The position numbers were made by a program, and so were the translations under genes. A DNA stretch of 9,817 nucleotides, taken from the NCBI GenBank assembly GCA_030152425.1, contig JASLJP010000058.1:1-9817 (forward strand). Reading direction: 5' to 3'. Position 1 is the stretch's first letter; every line of letters begins with the position of its first letter. Under the pieces are notes generated by a model. The model did no database searches, was not told the DNA's origin, and saw nothing but the letters and a program-made list of their open reading frames with translations. This document shows positions 1-5,416 of this stretch, in pieces. Origin of the DNA: Aquirhabdus sp. (GTDB lineage Bacteria; Pseudomonadota; Gammaproteobacteria; Pseudomonadales; Moraxellaceae).

Positions 1-129
1 CATCTGGAGCAGAGCATGCTGCTGTTTGGCAACAAGAGCGGCCAGCGCCATGATCTTAAAGTCGGCCTCGGCGGTGACAACAGTGCGCCGCGTTTTACCA
101 CCATCAACACCAAAGTCGAGTTTTGGTAG
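1..129 (+). CDS. C-terminal end of an outer-membrane beta-barrel protein (partial)
   Basis: The window opens inside a frame that reads 42 residues to a TAG stop; the start lies outside. The visible tail contains two amphipathic stretches separated by a short polar turn (around QRHDLKVGLG and TTINTKVEFW) and ends in Phe-Trp. A C-terminal aromatic residue at the end of an amphipathic strand is the usual signal recognised by the BAM machinery, so this is probably the last hairpin of an outer-membrane barrel. Too little is visible to say whether it is a porin, a transporter or an outer-membrane enzyme. It is not the C-terminus of a lipase-specific foldase, which is sometimes found next to lipase genes. 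I see no convincing terminator before the lipase gene 224 bp downstream. Confidence 0.6.
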   Translation, partial: HLEQSMLLFGNKSGQRHDLKVGLGGDNSAPRFTTINTKVEFW

Positions 130-352
130 AGGCCGGGACAGGGCAAGTCGCTCATGGCGTACACCGTTGATCGGGAATACGCAGCTTTGCACCAACTCTC
201 TATGATGCTGCAACTTTGATCAATGACGTGCTGCGCTGCATTGGGCAATATGCGCTCAGTTCATGCAGTCGCGGATTTGCGAGGCATGGCACTCACGTTT
301 CGTCACATACGGAACAACCAATAATACCAATGCCTCGCTAAGGGAATACGCT

Positions 353-1342
353 ATGAAGCTCGCACTGTCTACACTGCTGCTCGCCACCGGTTTGCTGACC
401 ACCTCGATCGCCACTGCGGCCACCACCAGCCTACAAGCCTGTAGTGTGACCGGCTGCCGTGTCATCTCGACCGCCAACACCAGCGCCACCTATGCCAAAA
501 CCAAATATCCGGTGATCCTCGCCCACGGCATGGCCGGTTGGAGCAACGCCATGGGCTTTGACTACTGGTACGGCATCGGTCCTGATCTGATCAAAAACGG
601 CGCGACCGTGTATGAGACCCAAGTCGCCTCGTTCGATTCCAGCTACCTGCGCGGCGAACAACTGCATAACCAAGTGCAACAGATCCTCGCCATCACCGGC
701 GCCGCCAAAGTCAATCTGGTCGCCCATAGCCAAGGCGCAATCGACAGCCGCTATGTCGCCGCGCTGATGCCGACCCGTATCGCGTCGGTCACCTCCATCG
801 GCGGCGTCAATGCCCCGATCCCGATCGCCGATACTGTGATGAAGCTGCAAAGCAGTGCTGCGGGTACGATCTTTGCCCCGATCATCGCGGCGGGTGTCAA
901 CGCCTTCTTCCATGTGGTCGGTGTCGCCTCGGGTCATGAATATGACCAAAGCACCATCGCCGGTATCAAGCAACTCAGCACAACCGAAATGACTAAATTC
1001 AACGCCCTGTACCCGACCGGTCTGCCGACCAGCGCCTGTGGTCAAGGCCCGGCAACCGCCAATGGCATCCGGTTCTATTCATGGGGCGGGACCAGCAAAG
1101 CCACCAATATCTTTGATCCGCTGGATGTCTTCTTTGTCGCCACCGGCCTTGTGACCCCCGGCGACAGCGATGGCTTGGTGCCACGCTGCGCCAACCATCT
1201 GGGACAGGTCATCCGCGATGACTACCCGCAAAATCATGGCGATGAAATCAACCATGTCGCCGGTCTGGTCAATATCTTTGCCACCAGCCCCGTGACTCTG
1301 TATCGCCAACAGCTCAATCGTCTCCAAGGCGCAGGGCTGTAA
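353..1342 (+). CDS. lipA: Secreted family I triacylglycerol lipase (alpha/beta hydrolase)
   Basis: Predicted extracellular lipase of 329 residues, hydrolysing triacylglycerol esters. I chose the ATG at 353 because AAGGGA lies 7 bases upstream and it begins a clean signal peptide (residues 1 to about 22, hydrophobic core then ATA-A); an in-frame ATG 90 bp upstream has neither. The mature part follows the Pseudomonas family I plan: oxyanion-hole region AHGM (residues 57-60), nucleophile elbow AHSQG with Ser126, acid DSDGLVP with Asp273, and NHGDE with His295. Two cysteines (229 and 279) match the family's conserved disulphide, and Asp258 and Asp297 sit where the calcium ligands are expected. 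The first elbow residue is Ala instead of the usual Gly. An extra cysteine pair lies near the mature N-terminus (30 and 35). Family I.1/I.2 lipases normally need a dedicated foldase, often encoded next door; none is visible here. The gene is monocistronic and ends before a terminator at 1428. The symbol follows usage for Pseudomonas-type lipases. Confidence 0.93.
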   Translation: MKLALSTLLLATGLLTTSIATAATTSLQACSVTGCRVISTANTSATYAKTKYPVILAHGMAGWSNAMGFDYWYGIGPDLIKNGATVYETQVASFDSSYLRGEQLHNQVQQILAITGAAKVNLVAHSQGAIDSRYVAALMPTRIASVTSIGGVNAPIPIADTVMKLQSSAAGTIFAPIIAAGVNAFFHVVGVASGHEYDQSTIAGIKQLSTTEMTKFNALYPTGLPTSACGQGPATANGIRFYSWGGTSKATNIFDPLDVFFVATGLVTPGDSDGLVPRCANHLGQVIRDDYPQNHGDEINHVAGLVNIFATSPVTLYRQQLNRLQGAGL

Positions 1343-1427
1343 TCGATCCCACCTCATACGGCGGTCTAACCGCCCCACGTAGTCGGAAACCTGCGGTTTG
1401 GCTCACGCGATGCCAGCCGCAGATACA

Positions 1428-1458
1428 AAAAAGCCAGCAGGGATGATGCTGGCTTTTT
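1428..1458. terminator. Bidirectional intrinsic terminator between lipase and DUF1311 gene
   Basis: A perfect 12-bp inverted repeat (arms 1428-1439 and 1447-1458) encloses a 7-base loop. The arms are AAAAAGCCAGCA and TGCTGGCTTTTT, so each strand carries a GC stem followed by a U-tract. It lies 86 bp after the lipase stop and 18 bp after the stop of the convergent minus-strand gene, so it can end both transcripts. Confidence 0.9.
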
Positions 1459-1476
1459 GCTGTGTGGAGGCTGGGT

Positions 1477-1830
1477 TTAGGCGGCTTTATTGCTCAATGA
1501 CTTGAGCAACTGCAAACGCTCGGTGGTGATGGTCAGTTTGCAGGCTTGGCTTTGCAGGGTCGCGGCGCTGCTGTCGCCGGCTTTGGCGATGTATTCGCCG
1601 CACTGTTTATCGCGGTAGGTCGACCACGAGCTTTGCGAATCTTCCAGCTCGGTTTTGGCTTTGGTGGCGGTGTGCAGGGCGTTATAGGTGCTGGTCAGTT
1701 CAGCGGTTTTGGCGCGCAGGCTTTCAGCGATGCAGTTGCTGTTTTTGCTGGCACTGCAGTCTTTGTCTTTGGCGTGGCTGGCGGTGCAGGCGGCGAATAA
1801 CGCGAGGCACAATAATCCCTTATGCAACAT
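1477..1830 (-). CDS. Small secreted LprI/DUF1311-like protein
   Basis: A 117-residue exported protein. I placed the start at 1830 because the ATG is followed by a signal peptide (LLCLALFAACTASHA, likely cut before KDKD) and preceded by AGGAAG. The frame stays open 171 bp further upstream, but that extension runs past the likely promoter. The mature domain has the DUF1311/LprI N-terminal pattern: a helix with repeated Leu/Tyr (residues 38-60), then SQ-x-x-W-x-x-YRD-x-x-C around 65-77, and a second Cys (97) before a final helix with T-x-x-R. Cysteines 24, 33, 77 and 97 could form two disulphides. The family takes its name from a mycobacterial lysozyme inhibitor; most members are periplasmic and uncharacterised, so a lysozyme-inhibitor role is only a possibility. 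FAAC at 12-15 is a weak lipobox, so a lipoprotein is less likely. Confidence 0.8.
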   Translation of the reverse strand: MLHKGLLCLALFAACTASHAKDKDCSASKNSNCIAESLRAKTAELTSTYNALHTATKAKTELEDSQSSWSTYRDKQCGEYIAKAGDSSAATLQSQACKLTITTERLQLLKSLSNKAA

Positions 1831-1865
1831 GTGTGATCTTCCTATGATCGTCGATGATTGCCTGA

Positions 1866-1894
1866 ACTGTACTGGTTTGTAACCCAACTGTAAA
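1866..1894 (-). promoter_or_regulatory. Sigma70-type promoter of the DUF1311 gene
   Basis: On the minus strand TTTACA (1889-1894) and TACAGT (1866-1871) are separated by exactly 17 bases, giving 5/6 and 4/6 matches to the consensus boxes. Transcription would start near 1859, leaving a leader of about 29 nt before the ATG at 1830. The same -35 sequence and spacing occur before the TetR gene. Confidence 0.55.
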
Positions 1895-1928
1895 TAGAAA
1901 ACCATGCAAAAACTGTGCGCTAATACGC

Positions 1929-1960
1929 AAAAAAAAGCGCACCCATTGCTGTGGGTGCGC
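1929..1960 (-). terminator. Intrinsic terminator of the TetR-DUF4334 operon
   Basis: On the minus strand a 9-bp stem GCGCACCCA/TGGGTGCGC (1952-1960 with 1937-1945) with a 6-base loop is followed by eight consecutive U (1929-1936). It lies about 120 bp beyond the stop of the DUF4334 gene and just upstream of the DUF1311 promoter, so it insulates the two units. There is no T-run on the plus strand. Confidence 0.85.
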
Positions 1961-2078
1961 GAGGCATAAAAGTGATTCAAAGAATCGTGCCCAAGGACCA
2001 TGCTGACAGGCGATGGTAAGCGGTTAAAACGTTATTTTTTGCACATCATTGCGTCATTAATTGTATAAAAATCAGGGT

Positions 2079-2753
2079 CTAGGCTGCATCGCGGTGCAGT
2101 TTAAAGAAAAACGGTTGATCCATGCCTTGGCAGTCCATCACCCCGATCACGGTGTTGTCGTCGATCTTGCGAAATGAATCGTGGATCGGCAGTTGATCGT
2201 AGATCATGGTGGCGCTCTTTTTACCGCGGTATTCGGTCAGGCGCAGGGTGGCTTTGGAGGTGGAGGTGGAGATCATCGGTTGCATGAGCTGAAAGGCTTT
2301 GCGTGCTGGCCAGCTTTTGTTGCCGGGGACACGGCCTGCCAGTTGCATCGGCATCAGACCGGGATTGACCTTGTAGATCTCGCCGTTGCTGCTGGTGAAC
2401 AGCAGTGGATGCACGGTGTCGGCGTCGACGAATTCTTTGCCATACCAGTTATAGGCTTCCAGCAGTCCATCCATCGGGTGGCCGGTATGCATGCCTTCAC
2501 CGTTCCAGCGACCAATCATGAAATCAACGTCGACCGGCTCCAGGGTGTCATACAGTTCCAAGGCTTCGGCGCGGGTCATGATCGGCACGGGTGAGGCGCT
2601 CTCTAGCGACAGTTCGATGCTCTCTTCGGTCGGCTTGGATACCCCCAGACGGGCGAGCAGGGCGTAATATTGGGCGGTGTTGCCGGTGCTGAGTTTGCTG
2701 GTCAGCTTGGCGCACAGCTTGCGTGTTTGGGTCGGTGCAATATGGGTCGTCAT
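2079..2753 (-). CDS. GXWXG / DUF4334 domain protein
   Basis: A 224-residue soluble protein without signal peptide or membrane segment. The start at 2753 is preferred over an in-frame ATG at 2825 because the upstream one lies inside the TetR gene; the spacing to the TetR stop is then 13 bp and a TAGG motif sits about 9 bases before the ATG. An N-terminal helical part (residues 1-72) leads into DFMIGRWNGEG, the GXWXG signature (Gly81-x-Trp83-x-Gly85), followed by GLLEAYNWYGKEF. The C-terminal part (about 165-224; LRLTEYRGKKSATMIYDQLPI and DNTVIGVMD) matches the DUF4334 pattern. The two domains commonly occur together in bacterial proteins of unknown biochemical role. Co-transcription with a TetR regulator suggests expression induced by a small ligand, perhaps hydrophobic, but the substrate cannot be read from the sequence. 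Confidence 0.85.
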   Translation of the reverse strand: MTTHIAPTQTRKLCAKLTSKLSTGNTAQYYALLARLGVSKPTEESIELSLESASPVPIMTRAEALELYDTLEPVDVDFMIGRWNGEGMHTGHPMDGLLEAYNWYGKEFVDADTVHPLLFTSSNGEIYKVNPGLMPMQLAGRVPGNKSWPARKAFQLMQPMISTSTSKATLRLTEYRGKKSATMIYDQLPIHDSFRKIDDNTVIGVMDCQGMDQPFFFKLHRDAA

Positions 2754-2766
2754 GATCGGATACCTA

Positions 2767-3387
2767 TTACATAAAACGTTGTAAAAGATCGTGTGCCAAA
2801 CGGCGTAAATGTTCTTTGTCTTCACCGGGTTGCGATACGCTATGCGTCAATACCAGCGAGTGAAACAGGCGGGTGACCATCTCGGACATCGCGTCGAGAT
2901 TGCCCACCAGTTTCAAGCCGCGCAAGCGCTCTTCTTCTAATAACTGCTGAAAATAAAACCGTGCCATCATCGCGATCACGGCGCCATTGACGGTCAGGTA
3001 GGGCAGGATGGTTTCCGGCTCGCTGACCAGCAGACGCTGGAACAGGGTGTGGTTGCGGGCGCTGATGACGACGAGGGCAAAGCCTTCGATCATCGCTTCC
3101 GCACGGTCGTTATAGTGGTCGATCTCGGCACGGATATCGTCCAGAAACTTGCGACCTTCGCGCAGCATGGCCACTTTGACCAATGCATCTTTGTCGGCAT
3201 AGCGGCGATAAATCGTCGCACGGCCCAGACCGGCCTTACGGGCGATATCATCCATGCTGGTGCGGCGCAGGCCGAATTCGTTAAACAGCGCCAACGCCGC
3301 CGCCAAAATTTTGGCTTCGGTACTGTTGACGTCTTCCACCGCGGTGGCGTCACCTGCGAGCAGATTGAGCATGTTGAGATCTGACAT
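2767..3387 (-). CDS. TetR/AcrR-family transcriptional regulator
   Basis: A 206-residue repressor-type protein. The N-terminal DNA-binding domain spans about residues 25-70: helix 1 (EAKILAAALALFNEFGL), then TSMDDIARKAGLGRATIYRRYADKDALV, which is the TetR helix-turn-helix with the typical T-I-Y-R-R-Y recognition helix. The remainder is helical, as expected for a ligand-binding and dimerisation domain. An N-terminal extension of about 20 residues precedes the domain; ATG codons at 3387 and 3372 are both possible and neither has a strong Shine-Dalgarno, so the exact start is uncertain. It is the first gene of an operon with the DUF4334 gene 13 bp downstream and most simply controls that operon, itself included, through the dyad at 3418-3432. 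The ligand is unknown. Confidence 0.92.
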   Translation of the reverse strand: MSDLNMLNLLAGDATAVEDVNSTEAKILAAALALFNEFGLRRTSMDDIARKAGLGRATIYRRYADKDALVKVAMLREGRKFLDDIRAEIDHYNDRAEAMIEGFALVVISARNHTLFQRLLVSEPETILPYLTVNGAVIAMMARFYFQQLLEEERLRGLKLVGNLDAMSEMVTRLFHSLVLTHSVSQPGEDKEHLRRLAHDLLQRFM

Positions 3388-3417
3388 ATCCGTGTACGGG
3401 GTCTTGTTGAGACATTA

Positions 3418-3432
3418 ATACATCCGTTGTAT
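3418..3432. promoter_or_regulatory. Putative TetR operator dyad
   Basis: A perfect inverted repeat ATACA-N5-TGTAT (arms 3418-3422 and 3428-3432) overlaps the -10 box of the operon promoter, 31 bp upstream of the TetR start codon. A second short dyad, CCGT-GT-ACGG, lies at 3389-3398 just before the start codon. Position and symmetry fit autoregulation, but TetR operators vary widely and 5-bp arms can occur by chance. Confidence 0.4.
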
Positions 3433-3454
3433 CACGGTGTCTGGAGCTTGTAAA
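3426..3454 (-). promoter_or_regulatory. Promoter of the TetR-DUF4334 operon
   Basis: On the minus strand TTTACA (3449-3454) and TACAAC (3426-3431) are 17 bases apart, a 5/6 and 4/6 match to sigma70 boxes. The -10 box lies inside the dyad at 3418-3432, so a dimer bound there would block RNA polymerase. Confidence 0.55.
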
Positions 3455-3606
3455 GTGGCTAACGCAGCTATTCGCTAAACTGTGTCTTGTGGCGCACAAT
3501 ACGCCGTGTCAGGAGCGCACTTTTGACTGTATAGAGACGACGACGGCACGGCAGCTAGGCCTGTTTTTCGCCGCAGGATTAAACCGCTCGAGCATCTCAT
3601 GTCCTC

Positions 3607-3632
3607 GCCCTTCTCATGAAGGGCTTTTTTTT
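3607..3632 (+). terminator. Orphan intrinsic terminator on the plus strand
   Basis: Stem GCCCTT/AAGGGC (3607-3612 and 3619-3624) with a 6-base loop and eight T (3625-3632). No plus-strand protein gene ends nearby: the next genes to the left are on the minus strand and start at 3387. It therefore either ends a short non-coding transcript beginning between about 3440 and 3550 or is a remnant. Confidence 0.75.
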
Positions 3633-3700
3633 GCGCGGAGTAAGGCATTTGTACATCGGTGTCCAATGCGGTGCGTTGTTGTGCAGTGACTGGCGGTTTT

Positions 3701-3771
3701 GGGGCAGGGTGGGGGATGTCGTGGGCTGCGGGGGGGTGAGACATCGATGGGCGATGTGGGGTGGGTGGGGG
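3701..3771 (+). other. Two adjacent G-quadruplex-type G-run clusters
   Basis: The plus strand has runs of 4, 3, 5 and 3 G between 3701 and 3725 with loops of 2, 1 and 7 bases, then 7 G at 3730-3736. A second set has runs of 3, 4, 3 and 5 G between 3749 and 3771 with loops of 6, 1 and 1 bases. Both satisfy the common G3+ N1-7 four-tract rule. Whether they fold in vivo is unknown. Confidence 0.6.
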
Positions 3772-3906
3772 ATTTGGAGGTGATTGGGTGATTTTTTCGC
3801 AATAAAAAACTCAATCGTTCCACAGGTTTAGCTGTACCGGTCAGTACGAATGCGAGGTGCGCTGTGGTTTTGGCATACGGGTTGCATAGTTGATAGCGTA
3901 CAAGTG

Positions 3907-4032
3907 TGTAAGCAAATGTCTAATTATTTGTAAGCATTTGGCGGTGTTTTTCACGTAATATTCATAATTGAACGTTAGTGTACAAAGCAAGGTTTGCTTT
4001 CAGGATTGGGCTTGGATGCAAAATTTGTAAGC
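3907..4032 (+). repeat. Three direct copies of TGTAAGC upstream of the 4100 gene
   Basis: TGTAAGC occurs at 3907-3913, 3929-3935 and 4026-4032. The first two are 22 bp apart (about two helical turns) and match further as TGTAAGCAwwTG. The third lies about 70 bp before the start codon. This could be an activator site array, but the motif is short. Confidence 0.35.
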
Positions 4033-4099
4033 TGCAAGACTTGGGTGCGGATGCTGGGAACTGTCGGCACTTGAGATTTTCAATGTGAGGAGAGAGGAA

Positions 4100-4573
4100 A
4101 TGTTAAGAGATTATCTACAACCGGTTGCGGCTGAGATGACATGTCTACTTGATTTTTCTGACGTGTTTGCAACCTTTGAGCATCGCTGGGCTGTGATCAA
4201 GGACAATCACGATTTCGCAGGGATTGGGTGGCACCGTTATCCGGGGATCAATGCGCTGTTTGAAGAAGGCGTACAGACTGCGGATCTGATGAAGAGCCGT
4301 CTGGCGACACTGAATGACAGTGTGCTGTATCCCGATGTGGAGAGTGTACTGTTGTGCTTTAGCGGCATCTACTACGACCGCAATCTGGCGCATACCTTGG
4401 TCTATGACCAAACGTCGCCGATCTATGATCTGCAGGAGCAACTGATCAACCTGTACTCGGCGCAGAATGCGCAGATCGACGCGGTGTACAACGTGCTGCG
4501 CCAGTTAAAAGCCAGCCCGCTTCATGCGGCAGAGCGTGCGGCGCACTATACGCCGACGCGTCAGGCGGCATGA
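4100..4573 (+). CDS. Unrecognised cytosolic protein, 157 residues
   Basis: I do not recognise this protein. The ATG at 4100 is chosen because AGGAG (4088-4092) stands 7 bases upstream in a purine-rich GAGGAGAGAGGAA leader; a GTG at 4085 in the same frame would place that Shine-Dalgarno inside the gene. There is no signal peptide or transmembrane segment. The sequence reads as mostly helical, with an aromatic- and acid-rich N-terminal part (Trp30, Trp44, His45, Tyr47), a central ESVLLCFSGIYYDRNL stretch (about 81-96) and a helix rich in Gln and Leu (about 110-138). The tail (140-157) is Ala/Arg-rich and probably disordered. It stands alone, with a long regulatory-looking leader upstream and two terminators downstream. 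The strong ribosome site and stand-alone terminators support it as a real, well-expressed gene; the function is unknown. Confidence 0.75.
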   Translation: MLRDYLQPVAAEMTCLLDFSDVFATFEHRWAVIKDNHDFAGIGWHRYPGINALFEEGVQTADLMKSRLATLNDSVLYPDVESVLLCFSGIYYDRNLAHTLVYDQTSPIYDLQEQLINLYSAQNAQIDAVYNVLRQLKASPLHAAERAAHYTPTRQAA

Positions 4574-4602
4574 ATCGTCTCGGATGAGGGGAGCATGGTT
4601 TA

Positions 4603-4619
4603 GGCTCAGGGGGTGAGCC
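4603..4619. other. Short hairpin after the 4100 gene
   Basis: GGCTCA/TGAGCC form a perfect 6-bp stem around a GGGGG loop, 30 bp past the stop codon. There is no T-run on either strand, so it is not a classic terminator. It could protect the 3' end of the messenger. Confidence 0.35.
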
Positions 4620-4725
4620 GTAGGCGTCGCGGTGGACAGCGGTTGGCGTGGGATTGCGTGATAGATAGGATATCAGTGGGTTTCGTTTGATCTGCGTTTA
4701 TCCGCGTAGATCGACACGGTTGACA

Positions 4726-4759
4726 GGGGTGCAAGCAGCAAGTTGCACCCCTTTTTTTT
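4726..4759 (+). terminator. Strong intrinsic terminator of the 4100 gene
   Basis: Perfect 9-bp stem GGGGTGCAA/TTGCACCCC (4726-4734 and 4743-4751), 8-base loop, then eight T (4752-4759). It lies about 150 bp after the stop of the 4100 gene on the same strand. The minus strand lacks a U-tract, so it does not end the convergent transcript efficiently. Confidence 0.9.
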
Positions 4760-4776
4760 GCCTGCACATTGGCAAT

Positions 4777-4798
4777 GCCGCGCTTATGCGGCTTTTTT
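4777..4798 (+). terminator. Second, back-up intrinsic terminator
   Basis: Stem GCCGC/GCGGC (4777-4781 and 4788-4792), loop GCTTAT, then six T (4793-4798). It overlaps the last codons of the convergent minus-strand gene, whose Lys-Lys-Ala-Ala end is encoded by the T-run and stem. Together with the previous hairpin it forms a tandem terminator against read-through into the minus-strand cluster. Confidence 0.65.
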
Positions 4799-5257
4799 AT
4801 TGCGTTTAAACCACCATGCTGCACCGCCGCCGAGGGCGATGAGGCCGGCGATCAGTAGGGCGATGAGCGAGGTTTTGCCGCTGCTGGCGGTAGCTTTGGT
4901 CGGTGCGGGGTGACTTGCGGCGGCGTCTTGTTGGGTTTGCTTGACTGTCGAGACGATGAGGGCCTTGTCGGGGTCGACGGCGGCGATATCTGCCGGACTG
5001 ACCTGTGCGGCCTGCGATTTGGCGCGCTCGGCATCCAGCAGGCCTTGGTCGATGTCACTGTCGTTGAGGGTGTTTTGCGACTGGCCAGTGTCTGTGCGGG
5101 TCGGGGTGGTGCTGTTGTTATAGTAGAGTGCCTCGGCGGCTGTGCCGGACAGGGGGAGCGCAAAAAGCGTGCAGGCCAGCAGCAGTGCGGCATAGCGGGG
5201 TGTCGTGCTGGGAGTGGGCGCGTTGGTTGCGGAGACAAACATAACGTAATCATCCAT
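4784..5257 (-). CDS. Small single-pass membrane protein with signal peptide (cluster member)
   Basis: A 157-residue protein I cannot assign to a family. Residues 20-42 form a Sec signal peptide (RYAALLLACTLFALPLSGTAA, likely cut before EALYY). Then comes a polar, Thr/Ser/Asp/Gln-rich segment (43-128), probably periplasmic, and a single transmembrane helix (130-150, LIALLIAGLIALGGGAAWWF) followed by KRNKKAA as a stop-transfer signal. The expected topology is N-terminus out, short C-terminus in the cytoplasm. ATG codons at 5257 and 5242 are both possible, without a clear Shine-Dalgarno. The membrane anchor resembles that of the next gene upstream, 5417-5926 (LIxLLIxG...GG...WWx[KR]R). It is the last gene of the minus-strand cluster; no minus-strand U-tract terminator follows. 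Confidence 0.75.
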   Translation of the reverse strand: MDDYVMFVSATNAPTPSTTPRYAALLLACTLFALPLSGTAAEALYYNNSTTPTRTDTGQSQNTLNDSDIDQGLLDAERAKSQAAQVSPADIAAVDPDKALIVSTVKQTQQDAAASHPAPTKATASSGKTSLIALLIAGLIALGGGAAWWFKRNKKAA

Positions 5258-5284
5258 GATTTGACAGCAGTAAGGCGGCAGGTG

Positions 5285-5296
5285 ACAGCGCGCTGT
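5285..5296. promoter_or_regulatory. 12-bp perfect palindrome upstream of the 4784 gene
   Basis: ACAGCGCGCTGT is a perfect palindrome 28 bp before the start codon at 5257, in the 159-bp gap that separates this gene from the 169-residue gene. It could be a regulator site or the stem of a leader hairpin. No bound protein can be named, and I could not fix promoter boxes around it. Confidence 0.3.
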
Positions 5297-5416
5297 GCAC
5301 TAGCCGGGGGTTAGCTTAAGGCAGGCATATCCGCCGTTGCATTGGCATGATGTGCCTTTTTTTTCGCCATTCTTTGGGCGCTGGCGTATATCTTGCCAAC
5401 TGCCCGAGCGGGTGTT

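Larger units (their letters stand above)
3455..4099. other. Long intergenic region without a convincing gene
   Basis: About 640 bp between the TetR promoter and the next gene on the plus strand. Open frames here (for example 3489-3689 on plus, 3475-3744 and 3614-3823 on minus) have no start signals, cross the terminator or read as low-complexity translations, so I leave them out. The region holds an intrinsic terminator (3607-3632), a G-run cluster (3701-3771), a T6/A6 weak hairpin near 3792-3809, three copies of TGTAAGC (3907-4032) and a 7-bp stem with a 3-base loop (AAAGCAA-GGT-TTGCTTT, about 3986-4002). The last 250 bp are more AT-rich than the surrounding coding DNA, as expected for a regulatory leader of the 4100 gene. 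I could not place a convincing promoter for that gene. Confidence 0.6.

Noticed and set aside
431..1045. 204-residue minus-strand open frame opposite the lipase
   Set aside because: The lipase frame is unmistakable (catalytic triad, signal peptide). The antisense frame has no recognisable motif and a Gly/Asp/Arg-rich composition.
3049..3384. 111-residue plus-strand frame opposite the TetR gene
   Set aside because: The TetR helix-turn-helix on the minus strand is clear and the plus frame has no supporting feature.
3489..3689. 66-residue plus-strand frame in the long intergenic region
   Set aside because: It runs through the intrinsic terminator at 3607-3632 and has no Shine-Dalgarno or recognisable sequence.
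3614..3823. Minus-strand frames rich in Pro/Ser/His in the G-run region
   Set aside because: Their composition is simply the translation of C-runs opposite the G-clusters.
4606..4824. 72-residue minus-strand frame containing STRINADQTKP
   Set aside because: It crosses two terminators and overlaps the real 4784 gene. The peptide is the well-known spurious translation of a repeated intergenic motif.
4910..5314. 134-residue plus-strand frame opposite the 157-residue membrane protein
   Set aside because: Antisense shadow: Gly/Val/Cys-rich, no start signals. The opposite strand has a complete signal-peptide/membrane-anchor architecture.
5324..5365. GGCA-TGATG-TGCC followed by eight T on the plus strand as a terminator
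   Set aside because: The stem is only 4 bp, and no plus-strand gene precedes it between the convergent cluster genes.
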